A DNA stretch of 64,000 nucleotides from contig NC_133391.1 of the NCBI RefSeq assembly GCF_047511655.1, positions 103,205,384 through 103,269,383 of the forward strand. Direction: 5' to 3'. Origin of the DNA: Castor canadensis (Eukaryota; Chordata; Mammalia; Rodentia; Castoridae). The stretch's first letter is position 1, and every line of letters begins with the position of its first letter. The translations under genes were made by a program, and so were the position numbers. Positions 50,076 through 63,832 of the stretch are shown here, piece by piece. The notes below the pieces were generated by a model. It had not been told where the DNA came from. It was given only the letters and a program-made list of their open reading frames with translations, and searched no databases.

Positions 50076-52720
50076 GAGAAAGATGCCAAGTTCTGGAGGA
50101 TTATGGTTGAATTATTTTGACTGTTGCCTTTTTATCAGCATCATTTTTTATACCATCTCAGAATTGAAGCACCAGGAAAAGAATTTTTCTAAAATTTTTT
50201 TAATGCTAATCAAGTATAGAAGGTGATGCAACACTGGAGATTAGAGTGCAGTTTCTAGCAAATAGTTTGAAAACCTAATACAGTGTCAAATGAAAACAAA
50301 CTTCTTGGCCTTTAAATTAGAACAATAGTTAGAGGATCAGAAGCAGCTGTGGCACTTATGGAAGAAAACACTCAGCTGTAGTGTGGAGGGTTGATGCTGA
50401 AGTATAAAAAATGTCATTTGGTTTTATTGTATGCTAGCTAATTAATTATAATGAATCATATTTTTCTTTGTACATTTTGAACATATTTCACATGTAAAAG
50501 CAGACTACTTGGTATGTATAGCTGTAGTAACTTGACATCTGAAATAACTCCTCCTTTCTTCTGTAAAAGCCAAGAGAGGAGACACTCTTCCCTTCAAGCC
50601 AATACCAGTCAATTTGTAGGCTGGCTCTTATCATTATTTAATTCCTCCATCATATAAAACTTTTCATTTTCCTCCATGATCATCAATAATGCCTGCATTT
50701 ACTCTCAGCTTTGTGAGACCAAAAAATTAAGGTGAAGAAGTTCTTATACTCTGTGAATGACTGGATGATTTTTTTAGAAGTTTAATAAATGCTGACTACA
50801 TTTGTCCAAACATACAGGGTGAACATGATTTCTCTGTCTTTTTCAAAGCTAAGAAGCCACTTTCTGTATTTTGTTTGTGTACTTATTTGTATTTTTAGAT
50901 TCACCTCTCTTTTTCTCTTACTCACTAAACAGATCTTAGAACAGCAAATAGTCAATTGGTATTTTGGGAAAGTATTCATTGAAAATGTCATGAGGCTGGT
51001 TTTGCTGTATTTCTGTACACACACTGTATATAGGGTTGGAAGTATATGTGGCTTTTCAATTTCAAAAACCACTTATGGGGGTGTGGATACTGTGGTCAAA
51101 GTTTTGGGATCTAGGTGAGTAGATAGACACCCAAAAGTCATCAATTCTGTCATTTTTTTCTGGTGGCAGGACTGTACACATGTTTATCATAGGGAGGACA
51201 TGGCTACATTTATTAAAACACAGAAAGCTTTTATTTTTCTGAACTTCTACATCAAAACCACAATGATGCCTTAGAAGCAGACAGCTCCTCTCCCTCACCT
51301 CAGCTGCTCCTTCATTCACCACAGCCTTAGGGACACCCTTGATTCTTTCTGCTCATGTAAGAAAAATATAATTGCTCTTGTTTACTCATCTTTTGAAAAG
51401 CATTAAAGAGATTTTCTTTTCTAAAATAAATCCAAAAGTTGGTTGACAAAGCACCTCAAAAACATCATGAGCTTTTTGGTAAAACAAGTTAAACCAGAGC
51501 TATATTTGGTCCTTACACTGATACCTTGACATAGAAAAAGTAACATTTTTGTATTTTGAGGTTTAGTGCATAATTAAGGGTTAAAGAAAAAAAAAAGTAA
51601 AAGAGAAGACTCATGAATGTTAAGCAGAAGTCAGAGGAAAGCAGTCCAGACAGTAATTGTCAAGAAGTCCTTTTTCCTTTCAACTTGAACTGTAAAACTT
51701 CAAAATGACCAAAAAATACTTTCATGTTCCTTTGTCCCTTGGTATCCAAGCTTGAATGTTTCTAAATCTTTACTAGTTACATCCATCTTTGCCACTGGTC
51801 TCTGAAATCGATTTGTTTATATGTATGTATTTTTGCTAATTTTGCATCCATAAGGACAGCTCTCTACCAGTGTTATGATCAGTGAAGATGATGAGCTAGA
51901 GGAAAGCAAAGATCAATCATTGTCAAATATAGCAAATGTAGGTTGAAAATGATTTCTATAATATAATTAGAACTAATCGAATAAAACTGTGAAATTAAGA
52001 ATATGGCAAAAAATTAACAGTGATTAATGCAGCAATAAAATAAAAATGATGGTGGTAATTAACACATACTGATCAGTCTTTACAAGTGAAGAACTTCTGG
52101 TCAGTTAGTGCAGAAAATAAACAGTACTGACTTTTGATAAGCAAAGGATGGTACAATAGTAGTAGTTCCAAACTTTGGAGGTGGACACAATGCTCCTGTT
52201 GTCTAGATGCCTTTCAAGCATTCTTAAGAATTTAGTAGCATATTTTATTATAAAAATTATTTGCTAATGTTAATTATAACTTGGTCCTATCTATTTGTTT
52301 AAAAAAAATCCACTAAGGAACCTGAGTAGACATTTGTTAAAATGAGAACTGTGCATTCAGATTTAGATTTTATTGCATAAAGTAATCATTTAGTTGCTAG
52401 GGAAAGATTAGATGTACATTTAAATACTTTCAGTAATTCCATAAAAAGGATATTAATTATCCAAATGCTATGAAGTTTAGATGGAAATCCATCTGAAAAT
52501 TGTTATAAATGCAAGATACTAAACTTATAATGTTATCATTCTCTTTAACAATGTGTATCCTAGCAGTTCACATTTAATACATTTATTGTTTGTTTTATAA
52601 AGTTCCCTGTTTTAAAAGAATGCGTTTTAGAAAAACAGGAAAATGGAGATGGGTACAGAGCATGTATACCTATAAACATTTATGCATTTTTAAATAGTCG
52701 ACCTTATATTGTATATGAAA
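50076..52720. other. Unique sequence, no feature seen
   Basis: No repeat or gene supported. Opposed open frames at 50782-51118 (96 and 109 codons) have no family resemblance. Confidence 0.4.
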
Positions 52721-52721
52721 G

Positions 52722-52880
52722 GTGTGTGTGTGTGTGTGTGTGTGTGTGTTCTTTTCTTTTCCTCTTCTTTTATTTTCTTCTGACATGGTGTCTTGCTTTG
52801 TTGCCCAAGCTTTCAAAATCTTGGGCTCAGTCTTCCAAGTAGCTGGTAATACACACACACCACTAAACCCAGCTTGAAAA
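52722..52880 (-). mobile_element. Diverged B1 with (CA)n at its tail
   Basis: The (GT)n tract at 52722-52749 and a pyrimidine-rich stretch precede 'gacatggtgtcttgctttgttgcccaagctttcaaaatcttgggctcagtcttccaagtagctgg...', the reverse complement of a degraded B1/Alu-like monomer. Confidence 0.6.
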
Positions 52881-53844
52881 CTGTACTTTTAAATAAGAAG
52901 CACATTCTTAGAGGTATCTTACATTTTTTTGTCATAACAAATAAAATGTAGTAAGGAGAGTAATTTAAGAAAATAATACTTGTTCACATAAAAGCATCTG
53001 AAACTCTTGGATAGGATTGTATCCCTATAGACAAGTCAAAGTGGCTATATATTATATGCATCAGTAACCCAGTTACATAGATAAGAACCAAAGAAAGTTT
53101 GGTGATTTTTTTTTTCAGTCAATCAGCCCTCCAATTAATTGCTTTGGATTCTTTTGTCATCCTAGGACACCATTCCTCCTCCTTCCTGTGGTATAGTGGC
53201 ATTTACATGTTACTCTGTCATGATACAGAACAGTGGATTATAAGTGTGGCTATGGTGGGGCAAAGAATAAACATGGATAAAATTGACTTTACAAAGTGAC
53301 ACAGTCTTGCTGATTGATATAACTTCTATCTTTGACCCCTTAGTGCTTTTTACCTTTGTCTTATTTTGAGCTCATGGCACTTCTGATCATCTTGGGCTAG
53401 TGCTACTCTGTCATCACCGAAGGTGAAAGCATGAGCAGTGAGTTTCTGAGTACTGTCTGTGCATATAGACATTTAATAGACATTATTTTTGAAAAAAGTT
53501 AGGAATGTGTTTATTAAATGGGACACAGTATTTAACACTTAAATAATAAGTAAACTCTACAAGGTTAAAAAATCTAAAGTTTAATAGGAAAGTTTGTTTC
53601 TCATTTCTCCAAAGTCTGGTACAGTTCAGGAAACACTTTCTTCTGTGCTTTTACTCAGGAATGCAGGCTGCTTTTACTTTGTAGCTTTATTCTCATTACT
53701 CGTGGCTACAAGATTTCCACTGAGAAAGCAGAGACAAAGGGGGTACATATTGTAGCTGTCTCAGTGCATTCACTCTTACCTGTTAATCCATGTGTCAAAG
53801 TAGACTTTAACCTTATCAAGGGAGGCTGGAAAATTTAGTGGGTA
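52881..53844. other. Unique sequence, no feature seen
   Basis: No recognised repeat or gene. Confidence 0.35.
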
Positions 53845-54250
53845 TATCAATCAGGAGTCAACCAGAGAAGCAGAACCAATAAAATATATACTTATTAAGA
53901 GAGTTATTAAAAGAAATGGGTTTGTGCAATTGTGGGGGTGGGTAGATAAGGTTAAAATATACAGAGGAGGCAACCAGGAAAGGGAAATTCTAAGAAAATT
54001 TAAACTGTCAGACAAGGCTTGGGGTTGCTATCTCAGGAGGACTTCTTCTTCTCTCAGGGATGCTTCAGCTCTGCTCTTCAGGTTTTCCAATTGATTGAAA
54101 ATTATTCAGGATAATCTTCTTTACTTAAAGCTAACTGGCTATGGATTTTTTTTTTTACTATATTTGCAAGTTCACTTCATATAACACCTAGGTTAATATT
54201 TGATTGAATATTAACACAAGTTGCTAAGTTAACACATAAAAAACCATTAC
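53845..54250 (+). mobile_element. Ancient interspersed repeat
   Basis: 'tcaggagtcaaccagagaagcagaaccaataaaatatatac' at the left and 'gctaagttaacacataaaaaacc' at the right bracket a familiar old mammalian repeat. The 3' end is shared with 20870-21075. Class not certain. Confidence 0.5.
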
Positions 54251-55635
54251 AAGAGAGCATGTGGAATGATAGGTGAGCACTAATGGTCCCTGTCAGAATA
54301 TGAGATCATTAAATTGTGTCTCATGAGGCATTATTCATTAATGACTGAAACAACAGCAAAAAGGAAATATGCAACAAATGATAAAATCAGTGGCCTTGTG
54401 AATTGATGTGTGAGAAGGAAGATAACTGTCTCTTTATTATACAATGTGTGTATTTCATCATCTAGGAGGAATTAATAAATAAAGACATTTAATCTTGAAA
54501 AATTTTACCCAAGTCTTAGAATCTTGACAAGAACTCACAAATACATTATATTTACTTATCCTGGCAAGAGTTGTTTTGACTTGTTTATTGTAGTATTAAC
54601 TAATTTCTCTGTGTGTGGTTCATGTTTTCCCATTGCATATATTCCACTGAGGTGCAGTTTTATCCTGAACAACAGATGCATATTTATTAAGTTAATACTA
54701 CTAGTTAGTCCAAACTGGCCTGTATCCTTATTCTCAATGCTGTAGAATTTGGATTTTAGTTGAAGTTTCAATTCTACCTCATAAATTATCTTCCTTTCTT
54801 TACATATGCTTCTTGGCACTGCTCTTATCTTCTTCTTTTGCTTCTCATTAGCAAACCACTGAGCCACACCATCTTCTTATTTTGGCAAGAAGCAAGGTAG
54901 CATTACCTTATTAACTTCACTTTTCTACCAGCCCAGTTTGCACTCCCTATTGTCAAAGTTGCAACTGCCATCACTGTTGTCGATGTCACATGGTAATGCC
55001 TAATGTGTTTTATGTGTGCTTAAAATAATCTTTGCCAAGATTTGACCAGACACTAAAGTGGATGAGATCAGCAAAGTCTTCCATCTGCTGTCTGTGTTCA
55101 CTTTCTGTATACACTCTGCATATTACCTGAGCAGAGAAAAAGACAGATTTAAGCAGAAATAAGTTCTACCAGGTGAGGAGCCAAAAGCAAGACCTTTCTG
55201 GCCAAGTTGTGCAAAGCCTTTCTCTGTTGGAAGTTGTTCTTTGCCAATCAGGCAATAAGTCAGAACTAAAAGCTGCAGGAGACAGACAAAGCAATGCAGA
55301 ATTAATGAAGTTCTTTGTGCCAAGGTACAAAAATAATATTTAGGCAGTAAACATTTTAGCTTTAAGGTCAAAGTTATTCCACCTTGGGAAAACTATTAGG
55401 TTAGCAAGTGATTTATCAACCACAACCAAAGCTGTTTTAGGTAATCATAAAATTATTATCCTCACTAAGCCAATGTATATATTTTTCCATTATTGTCTAC
55501 TGGGTCAAGATCTCTCCTTATTATAATATACCTGAATATGGTATCTTATTGCAGAATATAATTAGTGCATGGTCTATTGAGTAAGCAATATGCAATTTTA
55601 AAATTGTCTAAACGCCTCTTTACATGCCAACTCTG
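54251..55635. other. Unique sequence, no feature seen
   Basis: No recognised repeat or gene; a 103-codon minus-strand open frame (54556-54867) has no resemblance to known proteins. Confidence 0.35.
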
Positions 55636-55756
55636 GTGATAATTACCAAATGTCTATATCTAAAAAAACAGGCAATTCAGAAATATCAATTTGTGCTATT
55701 ATTTATGATACACATGTGCTAGTTTCCCCTAAATATAGACATTTGGTAATTATCAC
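55636..55756. repeat. Perfect 24-bp inverted repeat, 73-bp spacer
   Basis: 55636-55659 and 55733-55756 are perfect reverse complements (outer end gtgataattaccaaatgtct). Weaker pairing extends inward for roughly another dozen bases. It could be a miniature DNA element or a local inverted duplication. No obvious target duplication was found outside the arms. Confidence 0.9.
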
Positions 55757-56457
55757 TGTGACTATTTGTTATAATTCCAAAGTAGATACCAATGAAATAG
55801 AAATATAATTTATTTGGTAAAAATGTAAATGCTGAAAAATTCTCATTATCTTTTTGCAGAGTACAGTTCTTAGTTTCCTATTCATATTTCATGTAATAAT
55901 TTTGGATTAGCCATCTGGTTTGTTGAGGGTTGAAAATCTGTTTAACACCAACGCAGAATTTTTGTTAAAAAATAAAACAAGTCACAGAAAAATCACAAAT
56001 GTTTTTCAGGTATTTCTCAATGCTAATAATGAATAACTTTTAGGAGATGGCATGCAATTTGCACTTTTATCTTTAGCATCTTTTTTTCCCATTTGTGCAA
56101 TTTAGATTCACCTGAACCAAGATTTTGAAACCTATTTTTCAAGGATGTGTCAATCTGAATGATTGATTTATAACATCTTACCAAAAATCTGTGTTGGCCC
56201 ACCCACGTTTTTCCAATACCAGCCTTTCTCTAGTGCAAATGGTTTGCTCAGTAGATCAGAAAGAACATTTTTCTCAATGATGCCAAGTCTGTCTCTGAGA
56301 CTGAATTATCTTTTCTCTACCCCATGTCTGCAAAGAGATTCCAATTTTCTATTATGCATCTGAATGGATGTAGCTGGCCTGCTCTGGGAGACTAGGAAGC
56401 AGAGTGCAAATTTGTTAGTACAGATCCAGTACTTCACCCATGTGAAAAAATGAGTGC
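55757..56457. other. Unique sequence, no feature seen
   Basis: No recognised repeat or gene. Confidence 0.35.
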
Positions 56458-57047
56458 TGCAAAGAAAGATTGAGGATTGATACTACCTGATTCCAAGACT
56501 TACTATAAAACTATAGTAATCAAAACAGTGTGGTACTGATGCAAAAATAGACACATAGACCAGTGGAACAGAATCAAGAGCCTAAAATAAACTCACATGA
56601 ATATAGTCAATTGATCTATGACAAGGGAAAAAAAGTAGTACAATGATTGTCTCTTCAAATGATGTTGGAACAACTGGACATTCACTTGCAAAAAAAATGA
56701 ATCTGACACAAACATTTCATCCTTCACAAAATTAACTCAAAATGTCTCATGTCTAAATATAAAAATGTGAAACTATAGAACTCCTAGAGGGTAATTTAGG
56801 AGGAAATCTAGATGCTCTTAGGCTTATCAATGACTTTTTAGGTACTATGCCAGAGGAATGTGATATGAAAAAAAAAACTGATAGATTAATCTTCATTAAA
56901 ATAAAGCATTCCTGTTCTGCAAAAGACATTGTCAAGAAAATAAAAAGATAAATCACAGACTGGGAAAATATTTACAAAAGATATAGTTAATAAAGAAATA
57001 TTACATAAAATGTACAAAGAACTCAACAGTAGAAAAACAATCTGATT
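56458..57047 (+). mobile_element. Old L1M-type LINE, ORF2 part (left piece)
   Basis: 'actataaaactatagtaatcaaaacagtgtggtactgatgcaaaaatagacacatagaccagtggaacagaatc' is the sense-strand L1 ORF2 region encoding the conserved 'YYK..V(I)K...W(Y)WH' and 'DQWNR' motifs, here with stops. It continues through 'aaaatgtacaaagaactcaacagtag' and is then broken by an insertion. Continues at 57697. Confidence 0.8.
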
Positions 57048-57545
57048 CTATACAAGAATGAATATAGAAATTTTAAACTGGTTGTAACAGCCATAAGATA
57101 GGGACTAAAGTAGAAAGAAGAAAAATAGAAGAAATGAATCAAATCAGGCTATAATACATATATAGATGGCAGTGCCAAGAGGAAATTTCCTGTGTAGCTA
57201 CCTTAAATAAGCAAAAATGTCATTTCTCTTTCCTGTCTTCTGCAAAATTGGAGAGTGGGAGGGAGGAACAGGCCCTGCCTAGAGGGGCACAGATTGATAC
57301 CAGTGGGAGGGGAGAGGAGATGGGGAAAAGGTATAAGATGGTGAATATGGTGCACATTCCATGTACACATGAATGTAAAGGGAAAAAAGATAGCTGTTAC
57401 AACTATTTCTCGACTGGAGTGAGGGGGAGATAAAGGAGAATGGTAGAGGGAGTGAATTCAAATATGATATATTTAATATATTGTAAGAAACTTTGTAAAT
57501 GCTGCAATATACCCTACCCAATACAACAATATAATAAAAGGAAAA
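57048..57545 (+). mobile_element. Unclassified 0.5-kb retroposon
   Basis: A non-L1 block interrupts the old L1. It has a purine-rich middle ('gagtgggagggaggaac', 'gtgggaggggagaggagatgggg'), then 'gtgaattcaaatatgatata' and the 3' end 'aagaaactttgtaaatgctgcaatata...caacaatataataaaag' with an A-rich tail. The 3' end recurs at 44463-44545 and a piece at 47775. No open frame. It may be a lineage-specific non-autonomous L1-mobilised element, or the 3' end of an L1 subfamily. I recognise the sequence style but not a family name. Confidence 0.6.
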
Positions 57546-57605
57546 GAAAAATGCCAAAATGTAAGCTATAATCTCATTATGGACCATAAACAAAATACAG
57601 GCCCT

Positions 57606-57696
57606 GGTCCAGAGAGGAGCTCAAGTGGTAGAGTGCCTGCCTAGCAAGCATTAGGCCCTGAGTTCAAACCCCAGTCCTGCCTCCCACCCTCCAAAA
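57606..57696 (+). mobile_element. tRNA-derived SINE
   Basis: 'gctcaagtggtagagtgcctgcctagcaagcattaggccctgagttcaaaccccagt' with A- and B-box sequences and a short A-rich end. It lies directly behind the unclassified retroposon inside the old L1. Confidence 0.9.
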
Positions 57697-58595
57697 AGTA
57701 GGCCAAAGACTTTAACAGACACCCGAACAGAGAAGATATATTCTGGGTAGCAAATAAGCATAGGAAAAGGTGCTTCATATCATGTCATTAGAGAAATGCA
57801 AATTAAAATGAGTTTGCTACATGACTATTAGGCAAAAATCTAGAACAAGGACAATAGCAAATACTGGTGAAAATGTGGAGCTACAGAAACTCTCATTGCT
57901 GATAAGAACACAAAACACTACAGTCACTTTGGAGGACAGTTTGGAAGTTTCTTCTAAAACTAAACACAGTAAGTACACTCCCTGGTTTTTACTCAAAGGA
58001 GTTGAAAATTTGTGTCCACACAAAAAACTGCATATGGATGTTTTATGTATAACTGTCAAAATGTGGAAGCAATCAAGGAGGTGGTAAATGGATAATCTGT
58101 GATATATCTAGACAATGGAATTTTTTTCAGCACTTAGAAGAAATGACCTATCAACCCATGAAAAGATGTGGAGAAAATTTAAATCTATATTGTTGGTCAA
58201 TATAAGAGGGTCTACCACATGAGATTCTGGAAGAGTCAAAACTATGGAGACAGTATAAAGATCAGTGCTTGCTGGAAGTTAGTGAGGGAGAGGGATGAAT
58301 AAACAGAGCAGAGGGGATTTTTAAAGCAGTGAAAATACTCCATATGGTTTTATAGTGCTAGATATGTGTCATTATAAATTTGTCCAAAGCCATACAATAT
58401 ACTACACTAGTGAACCCTAGTGTATACTATGAACTTAGAGTGGTAATGATGTACCCATGTAGGGACATCCATTATAATAAACAGGCCACTCTAGTAGGGG
58501 AGATGGATAATTAGGAAGGCTGCACATATGTGAGGGAGGAGGTATATGGGATACCTCTGTTACTTTCTCTCAATTTTGCTATAGAAAGTGGGTCT
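57697..58595 (+). mobile_element. Old L1M-type LINE, ORF2 end and 3' UTR (right piece)
   Basis: Resumes with 'gtaggccaaagactttaacagacacc', the expected continuation of the left piece. Then 'gagaaatgcaaattaaaatgag', 'ggtgaaaatgtggag' and 'ggaagcaatcaaggag' follow the L1 ORF2 end. The 3' UTR includes 'gattctggaagagtcaaaactatggagacagtataaagatcagtg' and ends near 'ctctcaattttgctatag'. Strong decay marks it as old. Confidence 0.8.
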
Positions 58596-59245
58596 ATAGT
58601 ACTATTTTTGTATTTAGTAGGGGATATTCTTGCTAGTGATTCCCTTTCTATCCATGCAGGAAGCAGGGTACTACCTTTGGATGTCTGTTGACTCCACGTC
58701 AAGCCATTGACCCACAACAAAAATGTGCTCTGTTGTATCTTGCAGAATTATTTCTGTAGTCATATACTTCACCTGAGGTGTTAGAACATCTGTATAAAGC
58801 ATTTATCCATTCAAGTATCCAGCAGGGTGGGTAATGAATTCTGAAGGCCAACCATTGGTTTATCTGAACATATTGCTAAAAATATTCTGTGGAGGGAAAG
58901 ACTAGATGTATTCAACACATATATGGAATTCTCTTTTGTGAAGTACTTGTTCAAGTATCACTTGTAAGAAATGTAACATTGAATTAAAAAAAATAGTGAA
59001 ATTGGAGGATTGTGTCTGGGCTGCTGTTCTCCCCAAGACTTGGTCAAAAACTGAGCAAGATGCTCACAATAAGCGTGTTCTGGATGTCATGGGAACACTT
59101 AGAGGGAGCACCTGGTTGGTTTTTTATTAGGTTTTAAAAAAGCCTGGTATCACTTTGATAGAGAAAAATTGTAATTATGTTCCATGATCTCTTATTTAAT
59201 CTTCTAGCCTCTAACAAAGATAATGCCAGGGAACTGGTTCTTCCT
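58596..59245. other. Unique sequence, no feature seen
   Basis: No recognised repeat or gene. Confidence 0.35.
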
Positions 59246-59264
59246 TCCTAAAGGTGTAATTTTT
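59246..59264 (+). repeat. Target-site duplication, left copy
   Basis: tcctaaaggtgtaattttt; identical to 60895-60913. The T run that follows on the plus strand is the retrocopy's poly-A tail. Confidence 0.95.
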
Positions 59265-60894
<1,630 letters not shown>

Positions 60895-60913
60895 TCCTAA
60901 AGGTGTAATTTTT
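60895..60913 (+). repeat. Target-site duplication, right copy
   Basis: Perfect copy of 59246-59264. On the insertion (minus) strand the duplication begins AAAAA after 'TC', consistent with L1 endonuclease cleavage at a TT/AAAA-like site. Confidence 0.95.
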
Positions 60914-63800
60914 GAGAAAACATATGTATAGGTACATATTACATCAAAAACAATTTATAATTCAGCCCTGTGTGCTTTCAATCTTCTGAATTCTTTTCCA
61001 TGTTTCATCTTTAACATTTTTTAGTCTGGAAAGGAAAAGATGCTCCATTCTTTACAGGGCAACACTGATAGTGCTCAGAGTTACAGTTCATTTTTGTTCA
61101 TGGTGATATTAAATTGGTGGAAAATAAAAAAATGGTGGAAAATAAAGAATAATGCAAGGTGGAAAATAAGGAATAATACAAATTAGATCAGAGACCAATA
61201 TGTGTGCAGACTCAAGCTACAGACAGAGAAGTGTTGTAGGTAACACTGATTATTTACAGTGAGCAATTAGCACTAAGTTAGCTACTCTCTGCAGGTAAAG
61301 ACACATTTAATCCTCTAGGTATAACAAAAGGCACACAGTCCAGGATAGCTGACAAATATGAGGGAAGATCCATGATCATAACAGAGAGTAATGTTCTAAC
61401 AAAAGGCATTTAGAATGTTCATATTCAAATTTCTTTTTATAAGAAAAATGATTCTTGTCTCCATTGTTTTTATTGGGGATGAGTCCTACTGCTGACTGAT
61501 TAGGGATTTGAAGATAAAGTAGCTCTGAATCATATATATAATCTCAGGCGATGCTTAAGTAAGCTTGATAATGGACATGAAGTACCCTTTATTCTTATCT
61601 ATCTTCCAAGGAATTTCGTTTAATTAATGTAAGTTTCTGTGTTTCCCTCTGGAAGATGATAGCATTCTCCTACATAAAAGATGGGGAAACTACTATAGCA
61701 GGGAATGGAACTGGCTGGGTGGGAAGCAGACACAATCAGCACTCTTGGGATGATCATGGTTTGGAACAGTGTAATATCTTTTTCATGGAACTTAGATCAT
61801 CTGAATATTAATTTCAAAGTTGAACTAAAAGACCTGGGCTTAAAGAGGTTACTCAGGATTCTGTTATCTAAAAGTTCTCTTGCTTATGATGCCATTTTTG
61901 TACTCTCTTTTTTTGCTGTTTATAAAATAAAAATAATGTTTTCATAAGGTATGGATTTATATACTGCTTTATATGGATAGGAAAGGAAGTTATGAGTGCT
62001 ACTTTCAGAATTGAAGTCTTGATCATATTGTTGCCTAGTCTAAGGTGCTTAACATTTTCCATTCTGACTCGATTTTGTGTAATTTTTTCTGATGTATATT
62101 TTTTAAATCATATTATCTCAAATCTCAGACTTTGGGCAAAGTAGCCTTCCCTACAGGGTCTATCAATTTAAGTTCAAGCAGTCAGCTTTGGAGAGTCCAG
62201 CAGTATAAAATCTTTAGAAGTTTCTGTATGCCAAAACATATTTTAAAAACTCACTCTATTTATAATCACTAATCCTTCTTCTCAAGGCTGTTAGATGCTG
62301 CCTTTTTTTGAAGGCTGCCCTTTTGAGTGCTGATGTTTAGAACCAAAGTCTCAGAGCATCACAGAAGTCACTCTTTTTCCCTAGCTGTAAAATTAGGGTC
62401 AGTTCCAATAACAAGCCAAATGTAAAGCTGCACTAACAACTTCAGGCTGTGGCTAATTCAGAACTAAAAAGGACTAGGAATACCATTTTGTGTGATGATA
62501 TCATTAGGCTATGATTGTGTATCTTCATACACTCCTGTGCCTAATATTGGTATAGATAATAATAAAAACCACAATTTCTCTTTACATGAAATACAAAGTT
62601 CTTTAAAGCAATCTCATTATAGCATCCCTGTGAAGCATTCTCAGAAGACACCTTGATCTGCATTGCTCTAATCGAAATACTGATCTTCACTGAATCAAAA
62701 TGTGAAACAATTTCCCAGAAGTCAGAATTTTTGACTCTGGGATGAGTGTTCACTCCACTTAGAGTGACTCAAGGGAGACTAGAAAAAAACACATAATCTT
62801 ATAATTTTTTCTAATATTATAATCTCTCTTTGTATTACTGACAGATTTCTTTTCTACAAAGAAATACTTTTTTTCCTAGATATATTTGAGTGTTAAAGCT
62901 AAAACTTAAATGATATTCTTGAAGCAATAGCAAAGCCTAGCCTAAATTTGAATCATACTGATGTATCATTTTAATCAGATGTAAATGCTCTTGAATTTAT
63001 CCTACTTGTCTCTGTTTTAGAGATAAAGTATTACATACTTTTGATCAAAATGGTCAGTTCTTAAAACTGTCAGGCAAAGTCAAACATAACAAAAGATGAG
63101 ACTGAAGAGTGGCCATATTCACAACACATTATCAGAATGTTCTTTTTCCTCTATTGCATCTTCAAATTGAGTGTCATTAATGCCTAGAATTAGTAAACTC
63201 AAGAGGCAGCCTGTACTAGATAGGGATTCTGCTCCCAAGGTACTGCATGATTATGTTGTGAGATATTTGCAAAGAGGTTTATTTTGGTCTGGGTGAAATT
63301 AGCATCTTTGTTTACAAGAATACCATCTCACTGATCAACTTAAAGTACATGCCTAATAACCAGCATTTCTTAGGCTTTTATGGTGCCCTTAATTAGACTC
63401 TTCAAAGTTAATTAGGGGAACGAATGGTACTTTTTTTGTTCTTTTAAGTCCCTTTTAACAGATTCTCACGAATAAAGTGGTCCCACATTTATAGGTAGCT
63501 TTGTTTCTGATTTAAACCTACTGGCTAACTGCTCATTGGTTAACTCTTCCTTCATTTACAGAGTGAAACTCACATTATTGTCAGTGCCTTTGATCCCCTC
63601 TCCCTTTTTTCCCCAATTTTCAACAATTATATGCTTTATTTTTAGGTATAAAATTATTCATTAATGTTTTGTAATTGTGTGGGAACAGGATTTTGCTCAA
63701 GGCTTAAAAATTAGCAAAATAAAATTTGTGGAATACTGTCACATACAGGGAGACTAGGATGGCACTCACCTTCTTACCACATCCCCATTCCTGAGCATAA
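60914..63800. other. Mostly unique sequence; possible MIR traces
   Basis: No gene. 'ctacataaaagatggggaaactactatagcagggaatgg' at 61670-61708 is faintly MIR-like. An AT-rich near-dyad (cccttaatta / taattagggg) lies at 63386-63418. Confidence 0.35.
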
Positions 63801-63832
63801 GGTGGTGGTGGTGGTGGTGGTGGTGGTGGTGT
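63801..63832. repeat. (GGT)n trinucleotide repeat
   Basis: About ten perfect GGT units followed by 'gtgtg'. Noncoding context. Confidence 0.95.

Noticed and set aside
50782-51322. Possible exon or short gene in the overlapping frames here
   Set aside because: Frames on opposite strands overlap, no family resemblance is visible and no splice-site context supports them.
63801-63832. (GGT)n as a coding glycine/valine repeat or a CRISPR-like array
   Set aside because: No surrounding reading frame and no spacers; it is a plain trinucleotide microsatellite.
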